Below are positions 53,030 through 63,158 of a DNA stretch of 64,000 nt, one piece after another. The DNA lies in the NCBI RefSeq assembly GCF_900188155.1, contig NZ_FZOG01000002.1, positions 635,845-699,844 on the forward strand, given 5' to 3'. Below the pieces are notes generated by a model. The model was not told the DNA's origin, did no database searches, and was given only the letters and a program-made list of their open reading frames with translations. The first letter of the stretch is position 1; every line of letters starts with the position of its first letter. The stretch comes from Pseudomonas segetis (GTDB lineage: Bacteria > Pseudomonadota > Gammaproteobacteria > Pseudomonadales > Pseudomonadaceae). A program made the position numbers and the translations under genes.

Positions 53030-54193
53030 TTAGAGGTAAAAGGCTTTGAGCGGTGGAAAACCATTGAATTCCACGGCGCTGTAGCTGGTGGTGTAGGCGC
53101 CGGTCGAGAGCCAGTACAGGCGATCGCCACTGGCCAGATTCAGTGGCAGGCCGTACTTGTAGTTTTCGTACATGATGTCGGCGCTATCACAGGTTGGACC
53201 GGCAATGACCACTTCTTCCATCTCGCCATTCTTCTCGGTCCAGATCGGGAACTTGATTGCCTCGTCCATGGTTTCGATCAGGCCCGAGAACTTGCCGACG
53301 TCAGTGAACACCCAGCGCTCGACCGCAGTGCGCGACTTACGTGAAACCAGTACCACTTCGCTGACCAGGATACCGGCGTTGGAAATCAACGAACGACCCG
53401 GCTCAAGAATGATTTCCGGCAGGTCATCACCGAAATCGTCCTTGAGAAAACGGATGATTTCTTCAGCGTAGGTTTCCAGGCTGTTGGTGCGTTGAATGTA
53501 GTTGGCCGGAAAACCGCCGCCCATGTTGATCATGCGCAGGACAATGCCGTCTTCTTCTTTCAAACGCTCGAAAATCACCTTGACCTTGGCGATTGCCGCA
53601 TCCCAGACGTCGATATCGCGCTGCTGCGAACCCACATGGAACGAGATGCCGTACGGATCCAGGCCCAGTTGCTTGGCCAGGATCAACAAGTCCAGCGCCA
53701 TGTCGGTCTGGCAACCGAACTTGCGCGACAGTGGCCAGTCAGCCGAGGTCGAACCTTCGGTGAGGATACGCACATAAACCTTCGAGCCAGGTGCGGCCTT
53801 GGCAATATTGCGCAGGTCCGCCTCGGAGTCGGTGGAGTACATGCGCACGCCCTTCTCGTAGAAGTAGCGGATGTCCTTGGCTTTCTTGATGGTGTTGCCG
53901 TAGCTGATACGGTCGGCGCTCACGCCACAGGCCATCACCTTGTCCAGTTCATAGATGGAGGCGATGTCGAAGTTCGAGCCTTTATCCTTGAGCAGTTGGA
54001 TGATTTCCACGGCCGGGTTGGCCTTGACCGCGTAATAAATCTTGGCGAACTCAAAGCCTGCGCTCAAGTCATCGTATGCCTTGCTGATGATTTGGGTATC
54101 AATCACCACGAATGGCGTTTCTTGCTTATCGGCAAACGCCTTCATCTTCTGGAAAGTGGCGGGTGCGTAGTAATCATCAACATTGATCGACAT
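53030..54193 (-). CDS. speC: ornithine decarboxylase, fold type III
   Basis: 387 residues, alanine-racemase-like barrel decarboxylase. The PLP lysine is Lys57 in YAVKANP, the phosphate site contains HVGSQ and GGGFP, and the catalytic cysteine from the partner subunit is in GPTCDS near residue 334. Makes putrescine from ornithine. Size and sequence match Pseudomonas SpeC rather than the large biodegradative type. The start is the ATG opening MSINVD with GGAG upstream. Preceded by a long, structured, gene-free region. Confidence 0.94.
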   Translation of the reverse strand: MSINVDDYYAPATFQKMKAFADKQETPFVVIDTQIISKAYDDLSAGFEFAKIYYAVKANPAVEIIQLLKDKGSNFDIASIYELDKVMACGVSADRISYGNTIKKAKDIRYFYEKGVRMYSTDSEADLRNIAKAAPGSKVYVRILTEGSTSADWPLSRKFGCQTDMALDLLILAKQLGLDPYGISFHVGSQQRDIDVWDAAIAKVKVIFERLKEEDGIVLRMINMGGGFPANYIQRTNSLETYAEEIIRFLKDDFGDDLPEIILEPGRSLISNAGILVSEVVLVSRKSRTAVERWVFTDVGKFSGLIETMDEAIKFPIWTEKNGEMEEVVIAGPTCDSADIMYENYKYGLPLNLASGDRLYWLSTGAYTTSYSAVEFNGFPPLKAFYL

Positions 54194-54275
54194 GCGTGGA
54201 CTCCATTTGGCTAAACCGGAATACATAAATTTCGAGTAACTGAGTCCGCTAGGGTTCAATTATTCGGCGGGGCCG

Positions 54276-54320
54276 GTTGTTTCGATTGAAAGCGCCTTGG
54301 CAACAGTCAGTCGAAACAAC
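54276..54320. repeat. perfect inverted repeat upstream of speC
   Basis: GTTGTTTCGA and TCGAAACAAC separated by 25 bases, 83-127 bases before the speC ATG. It may be two operator half-sites or the stem of an RNA leader. Confidence 0.6.
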
Positions 54321-54801
54321 GCAAATTGAGGCAGTAACCAAGGTTTACGGCGCCTGCATCAACTTTGAACGTCTGATCAGTCTCCCCACTTTGGTCGCCT
54401 ACTTCCCAAGGCATTTCGCCGAGAATCACCCTTGTGCTGTTTTCACAAAAGAGCGACCTCTCGTCGTCTGTACTTGAGCCGGATGGATCGTTGCCAGCAT
54501 GGACGTTCGGGGCGGAACTTTAGGGCCATGCGCCCTGTATATCAATCACCAATAAGCGCTTTTTTAGCCCTATTTGACCCATAAGCAGCTGATCGTTTTA
54601 GATTCAAAACAAAACGTGTTTTATGCTGCACGAATTGAGCATTGAGGCCACTATCGGCCCAGAATGTGAATCCAGGATGACAACCTTTGCAGCCAGTTGA
54701 GTGGTCGATCTGAGCCGCCCATTGCGGCCCCCCGGCAATACAAATTGGCACATGCCTGACTGCTGATCGGCTGATTCACCAAATGTAGCTGCTTTTCACG
54801 T

Positions 54802-54807
54802 TATAAT
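54802..54807 (+). promoter_or_regulatory. candidate -10 element for prfC
   Basis: Perfect TATAAT 65 bases before the prfC start. The best -35-like hexamer, TTCACC at 54775, is four bases too far, so the promoter call is tentative. Confidence 0.35.
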
Positions 54808-54871
54808 TGGCGGTTTTACGGGTCGGCTGTCGTTCGCCCGCCCGCAACCGTATTCAGTCAGGCAATCACCC

Positions 54872-56455
54872 ATGACCACTCAGGCCGCCGAAGTCGCGAA
54901 ACGTCGCACGTTCGCCATTATTTCCCACCCCGACGCCGGTAAGACCACCATTACCGAAAAACTGCTGCTGATGGGTAAAGCCATTGCAGTGGCGGGTACC
55001 GTCAAATCGCGAAAATCCGACCGCCATGCGACCTCCGACTGGATGGAAATGGAAAAGCAGCGTGGTATCTCGATTACCACCTCGGTGATGCAGTTCCCCT
55101 ATCGCGAGCACATGATCAACCTGCTCGACACCCCCGGCCACGAAGACTTCTCGGAAGATACCTACCGCACACTGACCGCTGTGGACAGTGCGCTGATGGT
55201 GCTCGACGGCGGTAAAGGGGTTGAGCCACGGACCATCGCCCTGATGGATGTTTGCCGCCTGCGCGACACGCCGATTGTCAGCTTCGTCAACAAACTCGAC
55301 CGCGACATACGTGACCCGATCGAACTGCTTGACGAGATTGAGGCCGTACTCAAGATCAAAGCCGCGCCTATCACCTGGCCGATTGGCTGCTACCGCGACT
55401 TCAAGGGTGTTTACCACCTCAGCGAAGACTACATCATCGTCTACACCGCAGGTCACGGCCACGAGCGCACTGAAACCAAGATCATCAAGCACCTCGATTC
55501 TGACGAAGCCCGTGCGCACCTTGGCGATGAATACGAGCGTTTTGTAGAGCAACTCGAACTGGTGCAAGGCGCCTGCCACGAATTCGATCAGGACGAGTTC
55601 CTAAGCGGTCAGTTGACCCCGGTCTTCTTCGGCACCGCATTGGGCAACTTTGGAGTTGATCACGTTCTCGATGCCGTCGTTGACTGGGCACCGCGACCAT
55701 TGCCTCGGGCTGCCCATGAGCGGCTGGTTGAACCAACCGAGGAAAAATTCAGCGGTTTCGTGTTCAAGATCCAGGCAAACATGGACCCCAAGCACCGCGA
55801 CCGTATCGCCTTCATGCGCATATGCTCGGGCAAGTACGAAAAAGGCATGAAGATGCGTCACGCACGCCTGGGCAAGGATGTACGCGTACCCGATGCGCTG
55901 ACCTTCTTCTCATCCGAGCGTGAACAGCTGGAAGAAGCCTACGCCGGCGACATCATCGGCCTGCACAACCACGGCACCATCCAGATTGGCGACACCTTCA
56001 CCGAAGGTGAAAGCCTCGGTTTTACCGGCATCCCGCACTTCGCCCCAGAGTTGTTCCGTCGCGTTCGCCTGAAAGACCCGCTCAAGTCCAAGCAACTGCG
56101 CCAAGGTTTGCAGGAGCTTGCCGAAGAAGGCGCAACACAGGTGTTCTTCCCGGAGCGCAGCAACGACATCATCCTGGGGGCGGTTGGTGTACTGCAGTTT
56201 GATGTGGTTGCCAGCCGCTTGAAGGGCGAGTACAAGGTCGAATGCGCTTACGAGCCGATCACCGTATGGTCGGCGCGCTGGATCGAATGCAGCGACAAGA
56301 AAAAGCTCGAAGACTTCAAGAACAAGGCCCATGAGAACCTGGCCATTGATGGTGGCGGACACCTGACCTACCTGGCGCCAACCCGCGTCAACCTGGCGCT
56401 GATGGAAGAACGCTGGCCGGATATCAAGTTCCGCGCCACTCGCGAGCACCATTAA
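54872..56455 (+). CDS. prfC: peptide chain release factor 3
   Basis: 527 residues, a translational GTPase. P-loop HPDAGKTT at 19-26, DTPGHEDF near 90 and NKLDRD near 144, followed by EF-Tu-like domains. RF3 removes RF1/RF2 from the ribosome after termination. The gene is followed by a 15-bp hairpin. Confidence 0.97.
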   Translation: MTTQAAEVAKRRTFAIISHPDAGKTTITEKLLLMGKAIAVAGTVKSRKSDRHATSDWMEMEKQRGISITTSVMQFPYREHMINLLDTPGHEDFSEDTYRTLTAVDSALMVLDGGKGVEPRTIALMDVCRLRDTPIVSFVNKLDRDIRDPIELLDEIEAVLKIKAAPITWPIGCYRDFKGVYHLSEDYIIVYTAGHGHERTETKIIKHLDSDEARAHLGDEYERFVEQLELVQGACHEFDQDEFLSGQLTPVFFGTALGNFGVDHVLDAVVDWAPRPLPRAAHERLVEPTEEKFSGFVFKIQANMDPKHRDRIAFMRICSGKYEKGMKMRHARLGKDVRVPDALTFFSSEREQLEEAYAGDIIGLHNHGTIQIGDTFTEGESLGFTGIPHFAPELFRRVRLKDPLKSKQLRQGLQELAEEGATQVFFPERSNDIILGAVGVLQFDVVASRLKGEYKVECAYEPITVWSARWIECSDKKKLEDFKNKAHENLAIDGGGHLTYLAPTRVNLALMEERWPDIKFRATREHH

Positions 56456-56466
56456 ACGAGCGGATC

Positions 56467-56504
56467 GCCAATGGTGGATGACGCTTTCTTCATCCACCAT
56501 TGGC
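56467..56504. terminator. 15-bp perfect hairpin between prfC and the permease gene
   Basis: Arms GCCAATGGTGGATGA (56467-56481) and TCATCCACCATTGGC (56490-56504) with an eight-base loop, beginning 11 bases after the prfC stop, between convergent genes. Probably a shared terminator despite lacking a long T-tract. Confidence 0.8.
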
Positions 56505-56578
56505 GCCTCTGCAGATGCCCGAACTCCAGCATGCTCGCAGTTTGATCCGGGCGGACAAGCTTAGCGTTGCTGCAGTGC

Positions 56579-57796
56579 CTAGGCTTCTACCGGCTGGGCG
56601 AAGATAATCACGCATAGCCCAATCAACACCGCGCACGCAAAAAACACCGCCCGCAGTTTGTGACCTTTACGCCAGGACATCAGCATCGCCTGCAGCGACT
56701 GCAAGGTGTAATAGGCCACAAACATTTTCGAGGCGTAGGTGATGATCTCGTAGATATTGGCAAACCAGGTGATGCCGATTGCCACCAAGGCCGTTAGCAG
56801 ATTGCCAATGCGTACAGGAAAGCGTCGCCCCGAGGCTTCTGCCAACAGGCCGCCTGCGCCATTCATGTCAGCGACCGCAGCTGACAGTTGCGACGACAAT
56901 GCCGTGAGAATCAATAATGGCCCGAGCAAGCTACCAATGGGCTTGAGCAAATCAATAATTGCGGTTTCACCGCCCTGCTTTGGCAGGCCGCCACTGAACT
57001 GGCTGGTAATCAGCAACAGGAAAGCAATGTAGATCGCGGTGGCAATCCACTGTGCCCAGCGCATGCTGCGCACCCTGACTTCGGCACTGTATTTCGAGCC
57101 TAGGTAGCGTGACGTCTCGAAGCCCTGCACCAGGATCACCAGCCCCAGCAACACCGTGAGTGACTGCATGCCCTGATCGTGATGCTTGACCGCCCAAACC
57201 AGTTCACCCGCTTGCCACTCATGAAAATTAGCCAAGGCCAGCGCGACCAGAAGGCCACCAATCAACGTCATTTTCAGTGAAACAACCCACACCTCGAGTC
57301 GCTCCAGACCCGCCAGGCCGCGCAATGTGCCCAAAAGACCAATAGCCGCGATGACTGCCGTCGACACAATGCGGATCCACAAGGTGTCAAGCACCTCGCC
57401 AATGCGCAGGCCAAACGCGGCAAACAGGTTGAGGTAGTACGCGACCGAAACGAAATAGGCCAGAGCTAGAGCCAATTCAGAAAGTCGCTCAAGCCAGGCA
57501 TGGTAAGGCGCCGGATTATCATCCAGGTGCTTTTCAAGATGGGTGATGTTGTAGCGAATCGCAGCGCCGAACCAATATGCCAACAGACATAGCGCCAGCA
57601 TCGCCAGCCAAGCCCAGGCACCTGCGGCGTGGGCAAGGATCGGCCCAGCTACCAAAAAGCCCGAACCAATGATCGAAGCCAGTGGCGTAACAGTCGCCCG
57701 CCAAAGGTTTGCCCGGATCAGGCGCGGATAAAAGAATACGGCTGCAAAGACCAGGCAGGCGATGACCAGCACAATATTCGGCGTCAGCACATTCAT
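56579..57796 (-). CDS. uncharacterised permease, APC-superfamily-like
   Basis: 405 residues with about eleven or twelve membrane helices. A GSGFLVAGPIL segment near 42-52 recalls the glycine-rich first helix of APC-type amino-acid permeases, and FETSRYLGSKYSAEVRVRS resembles their mid-protein loop after helix 6. No specific subfamily or substrate can be named. It stands alone, convergent with prfC and divergent from the ClC gene. Confidence 0.7.
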   Translation of the reverse strand: MNVLTPNIVLVIACLVFAAVFFYPRLIRANLWRATVTPLASIIGSGFLVAGPILAHAAGAWAWLAMLALCLLAYWFGAAIRYNITHLEKHLDDNPAPYHAWLERLSELALALAYFVSVAYYLNLFAAFGLRIGEVLDTLWIRIVSTAVIAAIGLLGTLRGLAGLERLEVWVVSLKMTLIGGLLVALALANFHEWQAGELVWAVKHHDQGMQSLTVLLGLVILVQGFETSRYLGSKYSAEVRVRSMRWAQWIATAIYIAFLLLITSQFSGGLPKQGGETAIIDLLKPIGSLLGPLLILTALSSQLSAAVADMNGAGGLLAEASGRRFPVRIGNLLTALVAIGITWFANIYEIITYASKMFVAYYTLQSLQAMLMSWRKGHKLRAVFFACAVLIGLCVIIFAQPVEA

Positions 57797-58003
57797 AGGC
57801 TTACTCGAATTACTACAGAACTGAAATCAACCCAGGGCGCTATGCATATGGTGCCGATCTACCCCGGTTGGCCTGGCAATATCACCTGCAGGGAACGGTT
57901 ATCAGCCTAGACCATGGGGCATCATACGGCGATATGTGGCAAGATATTACAACAAGCCCGCCATGGGCTTGCCTGACCTCTTCCTTATGCGGTCCAGTGC
58001 CTT

Positions 58004-59440
58004 ATGCCCAGCAATTCTGAAGCCCAGAAAACCCCAACTGCGCGCCAACGTTTTCGCGCCCGGCGTCGCTACCTGCGCGTTTTGCGACAGCGCCTTGCAT
58101 TCTGGGTTGGGGCGCTGCTGGTTGGTTTGGTTGCACTTGCTTTTGCCTGGCTGGCGGATGAGGCAAATATCTATTTCCAACGGATGCTCAACCATAGCAA
58201 TTACTGGCCGTGGCTGGTCACCCCGTTAGGGTTCGCTGCTCTGGCATGGGCCACTCAAGGCTGGTTCAGAAACGCCAAGGGCAGTGGTATCCCGCAGGTG
58301 ATTGCCACACTTGAGCGCCCATCCAGCCGCTTCCGCAACCGGGTGCTGTCGCTGCCTATTGCTGCGGTAAAAATGGTCCTTTCAGTCGCGGGCCTGCTGG
58401 TGGGCGCCTCGATTGGGCGTGAAGGCCCGACCGTGCATGTTGGCGCGGCATTGATGTACACATTCGGCAGGCGCCTGGGTTTGCAGGCACGCAGCGCGGG
58501 CTCCGGGTTGATCATCGCGGGCGGCGCGGCGGGTATCGCCGCGGCATTCAATACACCACTGGCCGGGGTTGTTTTCGCGATTGAGGAACTCAGCCACCGC
58601 TTTGAGCAAAGTCTCAATGGCCTGGTGCTGACTGCGGTCTTGATCGGCGGCATGGTCACCCTTGGCTTGATGGGCCACTACAGCTACTTCGGCCAACTCA
58701 GTGCCGAGCTACCGCTGAGTCGCGACTGGCTTGCAGTGTTGGTTTGCGGGGCGGCAGGCGGTCTGGCAGGTGGTTTGTACTGTCGCCTGGTATTGCCGGC
58801 CAAACTAGGCCCGTTGGCGCTGATGGCAGCCTGGCGGGCAAGGCGTCCGGTGATCTTCGCGGGTATTTGTGGTTTGGTCATGGCATTGCTTGGATTGATC
58901 TCCGGACAGCATGTTTTCGGCACCGGCTATGCCGAAACCCGGGCAATTCTTGAAGGCCAGCCGGTCACCGATGCCAGTTTTGTCATCTGGAAGTTCCTCG
59001 CCAATGTCGTCTCCTACCTGGCCGGTATTCCCGGCGGGCTGTTTTCTCCCTCTTTGGCGGTGGGCGCCAGCTTTGCCCCCTGGGTGACCGACTGGATACC
59101 CGGTATCAGCTTGCAGGCGGCAGGCTTGATTGGCATGGCTGCGTACCTTGCCGGCGTCACCCGAACACCGCTGACCGCCACGGTCATCACCATCGAGCTA
59201 TCGCACAGCCAGGACATGGCATTGCCCATCCTGGCCGCAAGCCTGCTGGCCAGTGCTATTTCTGGACGCATCTCCCCCGTACCGCTTTACCGCGCATTGG
59301 CCACGCAGCTATTGGACGTCGAGCGTGAATCCATTGCCAAGCGGCGCAGCAAAAGACAGCAGGACAGCGCAGCTGCAGCCGCCCAAGCGCAGACAAAACA
59401 GGCGCCGGAGCCAGGCAACCCTGAACAGGGCCAGCCTTAG
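58004..59440 (+). CDS. ClC-family chloride/proton antiporter
   Basis: 478 residues with the ClC motifs GSGIPQ (93-98), GREGPTVH (138-145, gating glutamate Glu140), the inner helix IEEL and GIPGGLFSPSL near 335. The GSGIP form and IEE point to chloride/proton exchange, not the fluoride type, whose motif differs. The C-terminal tail is charged and lacks CBS domains. Ribosome site before the ATG is weak. Confidence 0.92.
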   Translation: MPSNSEAQKTPTARQRFRARRRYLRVLRQRLAFWVGALLVGLVALAFAWLADEANIYFQRMLNHSNYWPWLVTPLGFAALAWATQGWFRNAKGSGIPQVIATLERPSSRFRNRVLSLPIAAVKMVLSVAGLLVGASIGREGPTVHVGAALMYTFGRRLGLQARSAGSGLIIAGGAAGIAAAFNTPLAGVVFAIEELSHRFEQSLNGLVLTAVLIGGMVTLGLMGHYSYFGQLSAELPLSRDWLAVLVCGAAGGLAGGLYCRLVLPAKLGPLALMAAWRARRPVIFAGICGLVMALLGLISGQHVFGTGYAETRAILEGQPVTDASFVIWKFLANVVSYLAGIPGGLFSPSLAVGASFAPWVTDWIPGISLQAAGLIGMAAYLAGVTRTPLTATVITIELSHSQDMALPILAASLLASAISGRISPVPLYRALATQLLDVERESIAKRRSKRQQDSAAAAAQAQTKQAPEPGNPEQGQP

Positions 59441-59502
59441 AACTGGCGATTCTGGGTTAAATCGTCGATGCTAGGCAGACGTCCCAAGACATCCCTGCCT
59501 TT

Positions 59503-60285
59503 ATGCGCCTGATCGATACACACACTCATCTCGACTTTCCCGACTTCGATGCCGACCGCACTGATGTGCTGGCGCGCAGCCGCGAGCTGGGAGTTGAACG
59601 CCTGGTGATCCTGGGCGTGCATCAGGCCAACTGGCAACGTGTCTGGCAATTGGTTGAGGGCGACAAGAACCTGTACGCCGCCTTGGGACTACACCCGATC
59701 TACCTGGCAGAACATCAGCCCCATCACCTGCAGGAGCTGCGCGAGTGGCTGCAACGCCTTGAAGGTCACCCGCAACTCTGCGCCGTGGGTGAAATTGGTC
59801 TCGACTATTTTATTGAGACACTCGACCGGCAACAGCAACAAACCTGGTTCGAAGCACAATTGCAGCTCGCAGCTGAGTTCGAACTTCCGGCATTGATTCA
59901 TGTGCGTCGTACCCATGCCAAGGTTATCGCCACACTCAAGCGCATAAGGCTAAAGCGTGGCGGCATTATCCATGCGTTTTCCGGCAGCTATGAGGAAGCT
60001 CGCGAATACATCAAGCTCGGTTTCAAGCTCGGCCTTGGCGGCGCACCGACCTGGCCACAAGCATTGCGCATGCACCGCGTACTGCCGCAACTTCCCCTCG
60101 ACGCGATAGTGCTCGAAACAGACTCGCCGGATATGCCGCCGGCCATGTATCCGCAGCAACGCAACAGCCCTGAACACTTGCCGGATATCTGCCATGCGCT
60201 GGCCCTACACTTCAAGCTCGACGCCGAACAGCTTGCATCAATCACCAGCGCCAATGCCGCAGCGCTATTCGGCTGGTCGAGCTAA
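59503..60285 (+). CDS. TatD-family metal-dependent hydrolase
   Basis: 260 residues, TIM-barrel amidohydrolase. Metal ligands lie in DTHTHLDF (5-12), in GEIGLDYF, IHVRR and ETDSPDMPP. TatD proteins are 3'-5' exonucleases acting in DNA repair or quality control; the exact activity here is not shown. The stop overlaps the stop of the convergent fruB by four bases, and both sit in the loop of a hairpin. Confidence 0.9.
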   Translation: MRLIDTHTHLDFPDFDADRTDVLARSRELGVERLVILGVHQANWQRVWQLVEGDKNLYAALGLHPIYLAEHQPHHLQELREWLQRLEGHPQLCAVGEIGLDYFIETLDRQQQQTWFEAQLQLAAEFELPALIHVRRTHAKVIATLKRIRLKRGGIIHAFSGSYEEAREYIKLGFKLGLGGAPTWPQALRMHRVLPQLPLDAIVLETDSPDMPPAMYPQQRNSPEHLPDICHALALHFKLDAEQLASITSANAAALFGWSS

Positions 60286-60300
60286 ATAGCCTCGACCAGC
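60272..60300. terminator. hairpin spanning the stop codons of tatD and fruB
   Basis: Perfect 10-bp stem GCTGGTCGAG (60272-60281) / CTCGACCAGC (60291-60300). The nine-base loop contains TAA of tatD and, on the other strand, TAG of fruB. Each arm is made of last codons of one of the two genes. No T-tract. Confidence 0.6.
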
Positions 60301-63158
60301 GCACGCACTGCACTGGCGCTGTCTTGCCCAAGCGCCTGTTGTGCAAGTTGCTGGCAAAGCCCCCAGTCAAGCTCTCGCACCCGCGCCTTGACTCGCGCAA
60401 CCGAACGCGCAGAAACACTCAACTCATCAACCCCAAGCCCAACCAGCAGAGGCACCGCCACCCTGTCAGTGGCCAGCTCGCCGCAAACGCCCACCCATTT
60501 GCCATGCGCATGAGCAGCGCTGACCGTCTGGTGGATCAGGCCTAGCACCGCCGGATGCAAGCCATCGGCCTGCGCCGACAACCTTGGATGGTCACGATCA
60601 ATGGCCAGGGTGTACTGCGTCAAGTCGTTGGTGCCAATGCTAAAGAAATCCGCTTCCCGGGCCAAAACCTGCGCCAGCAGGGCAGCGCTTGGCACTTCAA
60701 TCATGATGCCCAATTGCAAATCTTTAACCGGAACCTGGGCGCGGACATCTAGCGCTATATCCCGCGCGGCACGCCACTCTTCAACCCCACCAACCATCGG
60801 GAACATCACCCGCAACGGACGCTCACCGGCACAGCTGAACAATGCCCGTAACTGGGTTTCGAGAAGCTCAGGGCGCAACAGGCTCATGCGGATCCCACGC
60901 ACGCCAAGAAAGGGGTTGGTTTCTGCTGGCATAGGCCAGTAGGCAAGTGGCTTGTCGCCGCCAACATCAAGGGTGCGCACCACCAACGGCAAGCCATCAA
61001 GGGTATCAAGCACGCGCCGGTACTCACGCTCCTGGGTCGCTTGATCCGGCGCCTGGGCATGGTTCATGAATATCCACTCGGTGCGCATCAAGCCTATCGC
61101 TTCAGCGCCGGACTCGATCGCCAGCCCGGCCTCACTGCTCGAACCTATATTGGCCGCCACTTCGACGCCATGACCGTCGCGCGTGATGGCGGGCTTCGAG
61201 CGCTCGGCATAGGCGCGCTCTTGTCGCTGCTGGCTCACCTCGCGCTCTTGCAGCGCTTGCTGCAAGGCCTGCTCGTCGGGCGCGATACGCACCATGCCGT
61301 GATCACCATCGACCAACAATTGCGTACCCTGCGACAAGGCCAGCACGCTTTCTCCAGCACCGACGACCGCAGGAATCCCCAACGCCCGGGCGATAATTGC
61401 ACTGTGCGCCGTGGCGCCACCGCGTGCAGTCAAAATACCGGCAACGCGCTGGCGGTTGAGACTGGCAACATCCGAGGGCGCAACTTCCTCAACGACCAGC
61501 ACATAAGGCTCATCGGGCTCCTCCAACGGTTTCACGCCGCACAGGCTGGCCAGGACGCGCCGACCGATATCACGCAGGTCGGCTGCACGCTCCGCCAACA
61601 GGGCATCGTGCAAGGACTCCTGTTGCCTGGCAGCGGTATCGACTTCGACGCTCCAGGCCGCCTCGGCACTGGCACCGCCTGCCAGCCTTGCTTGAATGTC
61701 ATCATGCAGCGCCGGGTCACTCAGCATCGCTTGATGCATCAGCAAAATATCGCGCACATCGGTTTCCTGGCACTGATCAACGACCACCTGGATATCGGCG
61801 GCCACCGCTTCGAGGGCATCATCAAGCCGCTGACGCTCGTGACGCTCGCCCCGTCCTTCTGCCGCATACTCAAGCACTGGCGGCACTCGCACCAAGGCAG
61901 GGCCAATGGCGATCCCCGGAGACGCGGCAACCGCACGCATGCGTGAACCGGCAGTGGGTTGATCAAGCCTTTGCGTCGAGCTCAGCGCATCCTCAATCGC
62001 TGCCTGGACGGCAGGCTCGGTATACACAGGCAATGGCTCGACCTGTTCACCCAGGCCCTGTTCAACTGCGGTTTTCAGGGCAGCCAATGCCTGTTCGGCA
62101 ATACTGGGTTCGGCGCTGAACTCAAGCACCTGGCCACGCCGCGCACCCAGCCCAAGCAGCTTGCTCAAGCTCTTGGCAGACACGCCAAGCCCCGGTTCCT
62201 CAGCGAGACGCACGCGAATATCGCCCATGAAACCCTGGGCCAGCTCGCTCAACACCTTGGCTGGCCGGGCATGCAGGCCATGTGAGTTGGCCAGGGTGAC
62301 ACAGACCCGACTCCAGTCAGCCGGTACTTGGCCACCCAATGCCTCGAGCACGGTACGCCTTGATCTAGCCTGGCTGAATCTGTCGGCATGTCCCTCGATC
62401 AACAGGTCACACAAACGCTCAAGTACCGGGCGATGCGCTTCTCCCAGACTGGCCAGACAGAAGAGTCCCTTGACCGGCTGTTGATTGAGCTCAACGGCGC
62501 GTTTGGGCGAAACAAAAGACAAACCTGGCAATTGCACCGATTGCTCACAACCGAGCCACCACAAGCCATCGCCCAAGGCCAGCGGCTCGGCCTGCATCAG
62601 CTTGGCAATAAAAGCGGAGTCAACGCAGCCAGCCTTTTTCAGCAGCCGCGCGCCCTGCCATACCAACTCGTCAAAATCCTCCACCGTGACACCCAGGCGA
62701 ATCAGCTGGCTGTCGAGCAACAGTTCCTGCGGCGCGCCTTGCAGCAAAGCGACTATGGTTTCGGCTTCAGTGGCTTGGTGCAGGGCCCGGCCCAGGCCTT
62801 CATCACTCAGGGCATGGGTGAGCAATTGCAGGAGACGTAAGTGCTCATCAGTCTGCGCAACAATGGCGATAGCCAGATACACCTGCTGGCCATCCCCCCA
62901 ATCGACGCCCTGCGGGAAGTGGATCAAACGCACACCGGACTTGATGATCAGGTCGTGGCCATCCGCAGTGCCGTGCGGGATCGCCATACCCTGGCCGAGG
63001 AAGGTCGAATTCTGCGCTTCACGCGCGCGCATGCTGTCCAGATAACCGGGCATGACTAAACCATCGTCAGCCAACCTTTTAGCCAGCATGCACAGTACTT
63101 CGTGCTTATCGCCTGCATTACGACCCATCTGGATCTGCGCAGCCTCTATCTCGAGCAT
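60282..63158 (-). CDS. fruB: PTS fructose multiphosphoryl transfer protein (EIIA-HPr-EI)
   Basis: 958 residues, the full three-domain type. EIIA-Fru (1-150) with His62 in MAIPHGT; HPr (about 280-370) with histidine in SHGLHARPAK near 290; enzyme I (about 410-950) with histidine in GGATAHSAI near 585 and the PEP-site motifs FFSIGTNDLTQY and GVCGELA. It passes phosphate from PEP to the fructose permease FruA. Ribosome site AGGAGGCG is strong. The usual partners fruR, fruK and fruA are absent on both sides. Confidence 0.94.
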   Translation of the reverse strand: MLEIEAAQIQMGRNAGDKHEVLCMLAKRLADDGLVMPGYLDSMRAREAQNSTFLGQGMAIPHGTADGHDLIIKSGVRLIHFPQGVDWGDGQQVYLAIAIVAQTDEHLRLLQLLTHALSDEGLGRALHQATEAETIVALLQGAPQELLLDSQLIRLGVTVEDFDELVWQGARLLKKAGCVDSAFIAKLMQAEPLALGDGLWWLGCEQSVQLPGLSFVSPKRAVELNQQPVKGLFCLASLGEAHRPVLERLCDLLIEGHADRFSQARSRRTVLEALGGQVPADWSRVCVTLANSHGLHARPAKVLSELAQGFMGDIRVRLAEEPGLGVSAKSLSKLLGLGARRGQVLEFSAEPSIAEQALAALKTAVEQGLGEQVEPLPVYTEPAVQAAIEDALSSTQRLDQPTAGSRMRAVAASPGIAIGPALVRVPPVLEYAAEGRGERHERQRLDDALEAVAADIQVVVDQCQETDVRDILLMHQAMLSDPALHDDIQARLAGGASAEAAWSVEVDTAARQQESLHDALLAERAADLRDIGRRVLASLCGVKPLEEPDEPYVLVVEEVAPSDVASLNRQRVAGILTARGGATAHSAIIARALGIPAVVGAGESVLALSQGTQLLVDGDHGMVRIAPDEQALQQALQEREVSQQRQERAYAERSKPAITRDGHGVEVAANIGSSSEAGLAIESGAEAIGLMRTEWIFMNHAQAPDQATQEREYRRVLDTLDGLPLVVRTLDVGGDKPLAYWPMPAETNPFLGVRGIRMSLLRPELLETQLRALFSCAGERPLRVMFPMVGGVEEWRAARDIALDVRAQVPVKDLQLGIMIEVPSAALLAQVLAREADFFSIGTNDLTQYTLAIDRDHPRLSAQADGLHPAVLGLIHQTVSAAHAHGKWVGVCGELATDRVAVPLLVGLGVDELSVSARSVARVKARVRELDWGLCQQLAQQALGQDSASAVRALVEAI

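Larger units (their letters stand above)
54194..54871. other. 678-base gene-free region between speC and prfC
   Basis: Shared by the divergent speC and prfC starts. No reading frame here has a ribosome site or a recognisable product. It holds a perfect 10-bp inverted repeat (54276-54285 with 54311-54320) interleaved with a second repeat (CCTTGG at 54295-54300 with CCAAGG at 54338-54343), a longer-range pair GGTCGC/GCGACC (54393-54398 with 54453-54458), a short AGGGC/GCCCT hairpin near 54521-54536, and an AT-rich stretch at 54541-54630. Confidence 0.6.

Noticed and set aside
54277..54751. Short frames of 66 and 69 codons in the speC-prfC region
   Set aside because: No ribosome sites, no recognisable domains, and composition like non-coding DNA.
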